NCBI GenBank assembly: GCA_009691855.1
Contig: SIAI01000019.1
Coordinates: 1-64,000 of the forward strand
Length of the DNA: 64,000 bases
Origin: Planctomycetota bacterium
GTDB lineage: Bacteria; Planctomycetota; UBA1135; GCA-002686595
Direction of reading: 5' to 3'
Part shown: positions 8,016 to 14,729 of the stretch, in pieces
Layout: each line of letters starts with the position of its first letter
Numbering within the stretch: position 1 is the first letter of the stretch
Program-made: the position numbers and the translations under genes
The notes under the pieces: generated by a model
The model's input: the letters and a program-made list of their open reading frames with translations, nothing else
Database searches by the model: none
Told to the model about the DNA's origin: nothing

Positions 8016-8076
8016 AGCTAACAAACGGTTGCAGCGGCCGGCGCTGGCGCGCCGCCGCTGAACCGCAGCGTTAGAG
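8016..8076 (+). other. attC: attC site of cassette 1
   Basis: A 61-bp imperfect palindrome. The left core AGCTAAC (8016-8022) and right core GTTAGAG (8070-8076) frame inner arms CGGTTGCAGCGG and CCGCTGAACCG, with an unpaired base in the right arm as in true attC sites. The crossover is after G8070. Extended to CCAGCTAAC, the left core is the exact complement of the cassette start GTTAGCTGG at 6510, which is expected if the segment 6511-8070 once circularised. Confidence 0.85.
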
Positions 8077-8084
8077 ATCACAAA

Positions 8085-8468
8085 ATGGTGTCGGTACTCA
8101 GAGTTGCGCTTGGGCGGTGTACGTGTACTGAGCCGCAGCCGGACACGAGGCGGCAAGCTGTATGCCGAACACTCACCGATCGGCTGAATGCCCTCCGGGA
8201 GAAGGAAGGTGCTGAACTCGAACGGTTACCACCGTATTCCGAGACAGAAGACATCATTGAGGGCCGCCGGGTCAGGTTTGAGACGATTCGAGTGTCGTAC
8301 CCTGGCGCAAAGGCAATCGTCGTAGTGCGGGCGTTCTTTTCTACGTGGTCCCGACCAACGTGGCTCTCGTTCTCTGGGGTTGGGCACATGTTCGCGGACG
8401 GCTTCATTGTGAGGAACGACGGAACCAAAGAGTCCGTGGAAGACAAAGACATGTGGGACTTCCGGTGA
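8085..8468 (+). CDS. Unknown cassette protein, integron cassette 2
   Basis: 127 residues starting at ATG 8085, only 9 bases inside the cassette and with almost no leader, which is common for cassette genes. I recognise no family. The N-terminal third is Cys-containing and charged. The middle (RRVRFETIRVSYPGAKAIVVVRAFFSTW) looks like alternating beta strands, and the C-terminus is acidic (VEDKDMWDFR). No signal peptide or membrane helix is evident. Base composition is less GC-rich than the chromosome. The ORF ends 6 bases before its attC. Confidence 0.65.
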   Translation: MVSVLRVALGRCTCTEPQPDTRRQAVCRTLTDRLNALREKEGAELERLPPYSETEDIIEGRRVRFETIRVSYPGAKAIVVVRAFFSTWSRPTWLSFSGVGHMFADGFIVRNDGTKESVEDKDMWDFR

Positions 8469-8474
8469 CTTCTA

Positions 8475-8547
8475 ACCTAACCCCTCGTTCCAGCCGACGC
8501 ACTCCGGACCTGTGGCCTCCGCGGGCGGCTGAACTCAAACGTCAGCC
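8475..8547 (+). other. attC: attC site of cassette 2 with degenerate right core
   Basis: Left core ACCTAAC (8475-8481) fits RYYYAAC. Inner arms CGTTCCAGCCG and CGGCTGAACTC are typical of attC. The right core reads GTCAGCC (8541-8547) instead of GTTRRRY, so the obligatory TT after the crossover G is damaged. This probably freezes the distal end of the array. A second left-core-like TTCTAAC overlaps at 8470. Confidence 0.75.
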
Positions 8548-8607
8548 AGACAAGGAAACACGCATGCCGACCCTCGCGGCCAAGCCGATCGCGACGAGGA
8601 TAAGCGA

Positions 8608-8979
8608 ATGAACATCCTGTTGTGGGTCCTGCAGGTCCTCGCCGCGCTCCTGTTCGGAGCGTCGGGCGTCATGAAGGTCTTCATGTTCGACAAGGTGAGC
8701 GAGGGGGTCCCGTCCTTTGGTGCGTTGCCGCGGAAAGCCTGGATGACCCTCGGCATCCTCGAACTCGTCTGCACGGTCGGGCTGATCGTCCCCGCCGCCT
8801 TCCACTGGGAGCCGTCACTCACGGGGGTGGCCGCCACGGTCCTGGCGCTCGAGAGCCTCGTGTTCGTCTGGGTGCACGTCCAGTACCGCGAGATCCCGCC
8901 CATCCTCATGAGCGGCGTGCTGGGCCTCCTCATGGCGTTCATCGCGTACGGCCGGATGGTCCTGAAGCCGATCCTCTGA
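8608..8979 (+). CDS. DoxX-like four-helix membrane protein
   Basis: 123 residues with four predicted membrane helices (starting ILLWVLQVLAALLFGASGVMK, then a helix after KAWMTLGILELV, then VAATVLALESLVFVWV, then MSGVLGLLMAFIAYG). The opening helix ending in the Lys of GVMKVF is characteristic of DoxX/DoxX-like proteins, a family of small inner-membrane proteins mostly of unknown role. It sits just outside the last attC. I see no attC after it, so it is not an obvious cassette. Its 3' side abuts the broken end of the Q paralogue. Confidence 0.75.
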   Translation: MNILLWVLQVLAALLFGASGVMKVFMFDKVSEGVPSFGALPRKAWMTLGILELVCTVGLIVPAAFHWEPSLTGVAATVLALESLVFVWVHVQYREIPPILMSGVLGLLMAFIAYGRMVLKPIL

Positions 8980-9060
8980 ACGGCGGGCCGGCGCGGATCG
9001 GACTCGAACTCGTGCGTGAGATCGACGGAGAGGTTCATGCAGCGCGTCGAGGGCCTCGCA

Positions 9061-9384
9061 CTGCGCGCCGCGGTAGTGGTCGAAGACACAGCCGGGCTCG
9101 ACGCCGTCGCGCTTGCCCTTGTTCAGGACCACCAACCTCAGCGCCGCATCGATGCCGAGGATCAGGGCATCGATCGTGGGGACCTCGCGTACCGGCTCCC
9201 AGAGATCGCCGCCGGAGAGGGCGGTTTGCAGGCGCTCTGTGAGCACTGCCATCTGTTGGCGCAGCACGGCCTTCTTATGCTCGAGCTCGCCCAGCCTCGA
9301 CGGGTCCCGACTGGTTTCGGGCGCAGTACGGCACGCCGCCAGGACCCAGAGTGCTCCGATCCAGAGTAAGCCTCGAGGGAACAT
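9061..9384 (-). pseudogene. Truncated paralogue of the Q lipoprotein
   Basis: ATG 9384 opens a signal peptide with lipobox VLAAC, a coiled coil (LRQQMAVLTERLQ) and the beta domain up to VFDHYRGAQ. This is parallel to the intact copy at 4437-4874 through its residues VFDLYRGVQ. After residue 108 the similarity stops at 9061; the frame stays open to 8815 but runs antisense through the DoxX gene and no longer resembles Q. The last strand block ([12 protein letters not shown]) is lost. The break marks the distal edge of the integron island. Confidence 0.7.
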
Positions 9385-9449
9385 GTGCAGCCTCCGCGAA
9401 GCCCTAGCCGGACCGGCCGCGCGGTCACTGCGCCCTCCGCTTTCGCCGG

Positions 9450-9818
9450 CTACTTCTCGCCCTTCGCGGCCGGCACCACCCCGCGCTTCTCGTCGCCCAC
9501 GAACACGCCCTCCGCGCTCACCTTCACCGTCGTTCCGCTCGACACCGCGCCGTACTCGACGTCGCCGATGAAGAACACGCCGTCGCGCACGCCGAACGGA
9601 CGGCCCTCGATCGTTTCGATGCGGGGCGAAGGGACCCCGTTCAGGAGGGTCTGGCGCATGGAGTAGCGGACGTCCGTGAACTGGATCGTCACACCGTCGA
9701 TGACGAGCGCGGTGCCGTTGTCGCCAGCGACCGTAGTCTGCGTCGAGTGCGTGGTGTGCGCCCCATGGGAGCACGCCGAGAGCAGCACGAGGAACGGGAC
9801 GAAAGCGCGGACGTTCAT
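9450..9818 (-). CDS. Small lipoprotein P, unknown function
   Basis: 122 residues from ATG 9818. The signal peptide ends in LLSAC, so it is probably lipidated. A His/Thr-rich linker (SHGAHTTHSTQTT) is followed by a beta-rich body (TALVIDGVTIQFTDVRY, FFIGDVEYGAVSSGTTVKV, EGVFVGDEKRG). No family recognised. It precedes the broken Q copy on the same strand; the same P-then-Q order remains as a remnant at 4911-4976 plus 4437-4874. Confidence 0.7.
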   Translation of the reverse strand: MNVRAFVPFLVLLSACSHGAHTTHSTQTTVAGDNGTALVIDGVTIQFTDVRYSMRQTLLNGVPSPRIETIEGRPFGVRDGVFFIGDVEYGAVSSGTTVKVSAEGVFVGDEKRGVVPAAKGEK

Positions 9819-9917
9819 GGGCAGACCTCCTGGGCGCAGGATCCCAGCACGGGAGAGCAGGCGGCGCCACCACCTTGCGCCCACGCGCCCGCGCTTCCTA
9901 CGCTCGCGGCCTGGCCC

Positions 9918-11051
9918 ATGGCGCGCTGGAAGGAAAACCTGGACAAGAACCAGCACAAGCGTCGCCGGCGCGAGCGCCATCGCGTCGCCAAGAACAAGCC
10001 GCCGGCGGGCTCGAGCCCGGGCACGCTCTCCTTCGGCGCCGGCAGCTCCCCGCCGCGCATCCGCGCGCTGCGCTACACCCAGGCGGGCGTGGAGGAGCGC
10101 GAGATCCACGCCGAGGCCGAGCTGCGCGCGTTCTGCAAGCCCGAGGGCCTGCTGTGGGTGGACGTGCAGGGCCTGGGCGATCGCGCCACGCTGGAGTGGA
10201 TCGGCGCCGCCTTCGCGCTTCACCCGCTGCTCTTGGCGGACGTCGTGCACCATCCGCAGCGGCCGAAGTGCGAGGGCTACGAGGGCACGACCTTCTTCGT
10301 CGCGCGGCGTCTGACCTGGAAGGGCGACGCCTGCGATCCGGTGGACGAGCGCCAGCTCGCGCTGGTCATCGGCGCGCGTCACGTGCTCAGCTTCCAGGAG
10401 CAGGCCGACGAGGTGCTCGAGCCGGTGCGCGCGCGGCTGCTGGCGGGCGCCGGCCTGATCCGCAGCTCGGGCACGGACTACCTCGGCTACGCGCTGCTGG
10501 ACGCGGTGGTGGACGAGTACCTGCCGATCCTGGACAGGCTCGGCGAGCGCCTGGAGAACCTGGAGGAGCGCGTGGTCGAGCAGCCCTCGCGCTCGCTGCT
10601 GCGCGAGCTGGCCGCGCTGCGCCACGATCTGATCGCGATCCGCCGGGACATCTGGCCGATGCGCGAGGCGCTGCACCTCTTCCAGCGCGGCGACGTCGGC
10701 GTGGTCAGCGAGCCGGTCAAGCTCTACCTGCGCGACGTGCACGACCACTGCATGCAGGTGGCCGAGATGGTCGAGGTCTACCGCGAGATCTCCTCGGGTC
10801 TGCTGAACATCTATCTGACCTCGATCGCCAATCGCACCAACGAGGTCATGAAGGTGCTGACGGTCATGTCCACGATCTTCATCCCGCTCACCTTCCTGGT
10901 CGGCGTGTGGGGCATGAACTTCCAGCACATGCCCGAGCTCGGCTGGCGCTACGGGTACCTGGTGGTGTGGGCCGTGATGCTGACCATCGCCGGCGCGCTG
11001 TTCGTCTACTTCCGGCGCCGCGGCTGGATCGGGCGCGAGCCGGAGTCGTAG
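9918..11051 (+). CDS. corA: CorA-family magnesium/cobalt transporter
   Basis: 377 residues. The signature is near the C-terminus: a first membrane helix (IFIPLTFLVGVW) leading directly to GMNF, then a second helix (YLVVWAVMLTIAGALFVYF) and a basic tail. GMN is the CorA selectivity loop. The long N-terminal cytoplasmic domain (VDVQGLGDRATLEWIG, FVARRL, LGERLENLEERV) matches the CorA funnel. The first 25 residues are unusually basic (HKRRRRERHR), which is not a normal part of the family. It is expected to form a pentamer in the inner membrane for Mg2+ uptake. Confidence 0.92.
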   Translation: MARWKENLDKNQHKRRRRERHRVAKNKPPAGSSPGTLSFGAGSSPPRIRALRYTQAGVEEREIHAEAELRAFCKPEGLLWVDVQGLGDRATLEWIGAAFALHPLLLADVVHHPQRPKCEGYEGTTFFVARRLTWKGDACDPVDERQLALVIGARHVLSFQEQADEVLEPVRARLLAGAGLIRSSGTDYLGYALLDAVVDEYLPILDRLGERLENLEERVVEQPSRSLLRELAALRHDLIAIRRDIWPMREALHLFQRGDVGVVSEPVKLYLRDVHDHCMQVAEMVEVYREISSGLLNIYLTSIANRTNEVMKVLTVMSTIFIPLTFLVGVWGMNFQHMPELGWRYGYLVVWAVMLTIAGALFVYFRRRGWIGREPES

Positions 11052-11054
11052 CCG

Positions 11055-11309
11055 TCAGGGCGTCGGCGTCTGCGCCGGCCCGCTCTGCTTGGCCTTCTCG
11101 CGGCGCGACTTCCAGCGGCTGAAGCCCAGCGCGCCGGTGACCACGCCGGCGATGAACGTGCACGAGAGCGCGGTGGCCACGGTGGTGTGGATCTCGGCCA
11201 GCCACAGCGCGCGCAGCGCGATCTCGGCGCGGTTCTGCAGGAACACGATCACGGCCAGCGTGGCCAGCGTGAGCGCGATCAGGACTTTGGGGTTCTTCAG
11301 TCGCTCCAT
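11055..11309 (-). CDS. Small LapA/DUF1049-like membrane protein
   Basis: 84 residues with two membrane helices: VLIALTLATLAVIVFLQNRAE and VATALSCTFIAGVVTGALGF. The FLQN motif at the end of the first helix and the Gly-rich second helix followed by a basic coiled tail (RWKSRREKAKQ) match the LapA (DUF1049) family, linked in enterobacteria to lipopolysaccharide assembly control. It ends 4 bases from the corA stop (convergent). Confidence 0.65.
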   Translation of the reverse strand: MERLKNPKVLIALTLATLAVIVFLQNRAEIALRALWLAEIHTTVATALSCTFIAGVVTGALGFSRWKSRREKAKQSGPAQTPTP

Positions 11310-11346
11310 GCTTGCGCTCCGGGATCCCTCGTTCTGTGGGTAGAGA

Positions 11347-13677
11347 CTACCGCCCTGGCGGCGGCCCGCCGAGGGCCGGGTCGTCCGGGTTGATCGCGGC
11401 GAGCTCGGCCAGGGTGCGCCGCGCGCCCTCGGCGTCGCCGGCCTCCTGGCAGTACTCGGCCAGCGCCAGGCGCGCCTCGCGCGCGTCCGGGTGACGCTGC
11501 AGGAGCGTCACGAGCGTGGCGCGCGCACCCGCGGGGTCGCCCAGGTCGTGCAGCGCGACGGCATGGACGTAGGCGAAGTACGGCTCCGCAGGCGCGAGCT
11601 CGGCCGCGCGCGCCAGCGCCGCTCGAGCCTCGTCCTTCTTGCCCTGGCGCACCAGCGTGAGCCCCAGCGCCTGCTGCAGCGCCGCGCTGGCGGCCTCGGG
11701 CACCTGGCCCAGGCCGTCGCGCAGCACGCCCTCGGCCTCGCGCTCGCTGCGTACGCCGCGCACGAGCTCGGACAGGTTGACCCACGCCGGAGCGAAGGAT
11801 GGATCGAGGCGCACGGCGGCGCGCAGCTGGGCCTCGGCCGCGGCGCTCTCGCCGCGCTGCAGCAGGACCTGGGCCAGGTTCAGGCGTCCCTCGGGACGCT
11901 CGAGCAGCGCGCGCTGCACGGCCTCGTACTCGGCACTCGCCGCGCGCTGCGCCGCGGCGTGGGGACCGAGGGCCTCGGCGGGGGCCTCGTCGAGCAGACG
12001 CGCGACCTCGATGCGCACGCCACGCAGCGGGTCCACGAGCAACGGCGCGAGCGCCTCGACGCGCTGCTCCGGCGGCAACAGCGCGAGCCCGGAGAGCGCC
12101 GCCAGGCGCACCAGCCCGTCGGCGTCGGTGGTGGCGCTGGTGCAGGCCTCGAGCATGGCGCGCCCCGGATAGCGCGCGAGCTCCTGCAGCGCCGTCGCGC
12201 GCACGATCGCGGGCAACGCTTCGCGCGTGAGCGCGAGCAGCGCCGCCGCAGCTCCCGGCGCGCCGCTGCGGCCCTGCTGCAAGGCCACGCCCCAGTGCTC
12301 CGGGCGCGCCTGCTTGCCGAACCACTCGACGACGCGCTCCGCCGCCCAGGCCTCGCCCTTCTCGGCGTGGCACGCCACGCACGCGCTCGGCGCGCCCGTC
12401 GCCTCGGCGAGGTCCGGGCGCGGCACGCGGAAGCCATGGTCGCGGCGCGCGTCGATGCCCATGTAGGTGCGCAGCGGCATGTGGCAGTCGACGCACTGCG
12501 AGCCCGGCGTGCCCGGTGCGTGGTGGTGGTGCTCCCCTGAGTCGTAGGCCTTCTTCTGCAGCGTCGCGGTGTCGACGTGCGCGCGCGCGTTCGGCGTGGG
12601 CGAGTGGCAGGTCACGCACATCAGGTTCCCGCTCTGGCGCAGCGCGCTCGAGTGCGGCTCGTGGCAGTCGGAGCAGCGCAGGCCGTGCTGGTGCATCTTG
12701 CTCTGCAGAAACGAGCCGTACTCGTAGACCTCGTCCTGGATCTGGCCGTCGGCGAAGTACAGGTCCGCGCTCAACAGCGCCGGCAGGTAGTCGTCGAGCA
12801 GGCGGTTGCGGTGATCGAAGCCGTCACCCAGCGGCGCACGCCGCGCATGGCAACGCGCGCAGGCCTCGACCTCGACGGAGGACTGCGGCACCGACAGCGG
12901 CGCGTCGAAGCCGTGCCCGCTCGCCGGCCCGTCGTCCGTGCGTCCGAGGGCCCAATCGAGGTGGCGCGCGGCCGGTCCGTGACAGGCCTGGCAGCCCACG
13001 TCGAGGCGGTTCCAGCTCGTGGCGTAGCTGTCGGCGCGCGCGTCGTAGTTGCGCTTCAGCTCCGTGGCGTGGCACTCGGCACAGGAGAAGTTCCAGTTCT
13101 GCGCCGGCCGGGTCCAGTGCAGCGGATCGCGCGCGTCGATGTGCTCGCTCGGATACAGGGAGTACCAGCGCTTGGCGCGCGCGTCCCAGGCGACCGACAG
13201 CGCCTGCAGCCGCCCGCGCTCGGTCGGCAGCAAGAGCTGCTGCAGCGGATCGAGGCCGAACACGTAAGGCACGTCGAAGCGCGCGCGCGCGCCGTCCGGT
13301 CCCTCGGTCTCGACCACGAAGCGCTTTTCTTCGCGCGTGAAGAGCGTGTCGGTCGAGCCGTCGTGGAAGCGCGCCTCGGCGAAGTCGCCCAGCACGGTCT
13401 CGTCGCTGGCCACCTGCAGCGCGCGCGCGTGGTCGGAGGAACTCCACAGCTGCGCCTCGGCCGCGTGACACGCCACGCAGCCGCGCTCGTCCTCGAAGCC
13501 GGCCGAGGGGCCGAGCGGCACCATGCTCGCGGAGGGTGCCGGCGCCGTGGGCCCCGGGGCGACCTCGGCGGCGGGCACGCTCTCGGGCGCAGGCGGCGGC
13601 GTGAGCCGGAGGCGCCACCACAGGCCGAGCGCGAGCGCGGTCACGGCGAGCAGCACGAGGACGGTGCGTTGCTTCAT
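11347..13677 (-). CDS. Octaheme cytochrome c with HEAT and TPR C-terminus
   Basis: 776 residues with an N-terminal membrane anchor or signal (VLVLLAVTALALGLWW). Eight CxxCH heme motifs fall between about residues 67 and 440: CVACH, CAECH, CQACH, CARCH, CSDCH, CVTCH, CVDCH, CVACH. A HEAT-like stretch follows (ATALQELARYPG, RLAALSGLALLP, VRIEVARLLDEAP), then several TPRs (RLNLAQVLLQRGESAAAEAQL, LALAEYCQEAGDAEGARRTL). The same layout occurs in periplasmic multiheme proteins of environmental bacteria, probably for extracytoplasmic electron transfer. ATG lies 2 bases after the DUF4340 gene stop, so it is the last gene of the Gld-like unit. The redox partner is unknown. Confidence 0.88.
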   Translation of the reverse strand: MKQRTVLVLLAVTALALGLWWRLRLTPPPAPESVPAAEVAPGPTAPAPSASMVPLGPSAGFEDERGCVACHAAEAQLWSSSDHARALQVASDETVLGDFAEARFHDGSTDTLFTREEKRFVVETEGPDGARARFDVPYVFGLDPLQQLLLPTERGRLQALSVAWDARAKRWYSLYPSEHIDARDPLHWTRPAQNWNFSCAECHATELKRNYDARADSYATSWNRLDVGCQACHGPAARHLDWALGRTDDGPASGHGFDAPLSVPQSSVEVEACARCHARRAPLGDGFDHRNRLLDDYLPALLSADLYFADGQIQDEVYEYGSFLQSKMHQHGLRCSDCHEPHSSALRQSGNLMCVTCHSPTPNARAHVDTATLQKKAYDSGEHHHHAPGTPGSQCVDCHMPLRTYMGIDARRDHGFRVPRPDLAEATGAPSACVACHAEKGEAWAAERVVEWFGKQARPEHWGVALQQGRSGAPGAAAALLALTREALPAIVRATALQELARYPGRAMLEACTSATTDADGLVRLAALSGLALLPPEQRVEALAPLLVDPLRGVRIEVARLLDEAPAEALGPHAAAQRAASAEYEAVQRALLERPEGRLNLAQVLLQRGESAAAEAQLRAAVRLDPSFAPAWVNLSELVRGVRSEREAEGVLRDGLGQVPEAASAALQQALGLTLVRQGKKDEARAALARAAELAPAEPYFAYVHAVALHDLGDPAGARATLVTLLQRHPDAREARLALAEYCQEAGDAEGARRTLAELAAINPDDPALGGPPPGR

Positions 13678-13679
13678 GG

Positions 13680-14729
13680 TCAGTGCGTCTTCGCGCCCAG
13701 CGCGGCGCTCCAGGGGTCGCCCTCGGGGTACGCGCGCCGCAGCGCCTCGGGCGCGGGCGCGACGAGCTCGAGGAAGCGCGCCTCGACACGGTACAGCGTG
13801 GGCCCTGGTTCGAGCGCCAGCGCGACGCCCGCGGCGCCGGGCGCGCCGAGGGCGAGGCGGAGTTCGTGCCCGCCGCGCTCGACGAGGCGCAGCGCGATGG
13901 TCTCGGCCGCGCGCTCGGTGGGCTCGAGCACGGCGACGTACGGCAGGTGCTCGAGCAGGCCGACGTAGCCCTCGACGACCGGCGCCTCGAGCTCGTGCTC
14001 CTCCTCGCCCTGCGCGAGGACCCAGTACCACGGCAGATCGCCGGGTTGGGCCGCGGCCGGGTCCAGCGCGCGCTCGCGGCGCTCGAGCGCGTAGCTCCCG
14101 CCCGGCCTCGTCACCTCGATGCGCGTCGCGCCGCCCTCGGCGAGGAAGCTCTCAGGCACCACCGACGGCGCGAGCAGCGGTGGGAGCGCGGGCGCGAGAC
14201 GGCGCTCGAGCATCGCGCGCAGGTCGGCGGCGATGGCCCACACCTCGCGCGTGCCCTTGCGGCGCACGAAGCAGCCCTCGCGCTCGCCCAGCGTGCGGCC
14301 GATCTCGAGCGTGGCTTGCACGTCGCCACCGGGATCCTGCAGCGCGCGCGGACCCTGCAGCGACACGCGGATCGTCTCGGGCGCGTTGATGCCGTAGCTC
14401 ACGGCCTCGGCCGTGTCGCGCGTGTGCACGATGCCCTCGGCGGCGAGCAGCGCGTCGAGGAACTCCTGCAGCGCGCGTCCGTCGGCCGGCGCCTGGTGGT
14501 ACGAGAGGCAGCGCCACTCGCCAGCGACGCGTCCGTACGCGAAGGCCTCGCCCGCGGCCTCGATGCGCAGCGCGGGCAGCTTGCGCAGCGCGCTCGCCTC
14601 CTCGCGCGTGAACAGCGCGCCGACGCGCTGGCGTTCCGTGCGCTGGCGCGCCTCGCGCGCGCCGAGCCAGGCGTCGGCCGCGCCGAGCAGCAGCACGAGC
14701 GCGCTCAGCACCAGCAGCGCGCGCCTCAC
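13680..14729 (-). CDS. DUF4340-like membrane-anchored protein
   Basis: 349 residues starting with GTG at 14729 inside the GTGA overlap with the upstream stop. One N-terminal helix (ALLVLSALVLLLGAADAWLG) anchors an extracytoplasmic beta-rich body. Features typical of DUF4340 are FTREEASALRKLPALRIE near the N-terminus, the SYGINAPETIRVSLQG segment (YGL-P-like motif) and a second repeat ending in the YVAVLEPT region. DUF4340 proteins regularly follow GldG-type genes, as here. Biochemical role unknown. Confidence 0.78.
   Translation of the reverse strand: MRRALLVLSALVLLLGAADAWLGAREARQRTERQRVGALFTREEASALRKLPALRIEAAGEAFAYGRVAGEWRCLSYHQAPADGRALQEFLDALLAAEGIVHTRDTAEAVSYGINAPETIRVSLQGPRALQDPGGDVQATLEIGRTLGEREGCFVRRKGTREVWAIAADLRAMLERRLAPALPPLLAPSVVPESFLAEGGATRIEVTRPGGSYALERRERALDPAAAQPGDLPWYWVLAQGEEEHELEAPVVEGYVGLLEHLPYVAVLEPTERAAETIALRLVERGGHELRLALGAPGAAGVALALEPGPTLYRVEARFLELVAPAPEALRRAYPEGDPWSAALGAKTH

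Larger units (their letters stand above)
5037..8547 (+). mobile_element. Chromosomal integron: intI, attI, two gene cassettes
   Basis: The unit has an integron-type tyrosine integrase (5094-6263), a putative attI with crossover after 6510, cassette 1 (6511-8070, sulfatase) and cassette 2 (8071 to about 8541, unknown protein), each cassette ending in an attC-type site. intI and the cassettes point the same way. In classical class 1 integrons intI is divergent from the array; same-direction intI genes are known from Treponema and planctomycetes. Cassette boundaries are supported by reciprocity: the start of cassette 1 (GTTAGCTGG at 6510) is the exact reverse complement of the left end of its attC (CCAGCTAAC at 8014). 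Confidence 0.85.

Noticed and set aside
8608-8979. DoxX gene as integron cassette 3
   Set aside because: No attC-like palindrome downstream, and the preceding right core is damaged.
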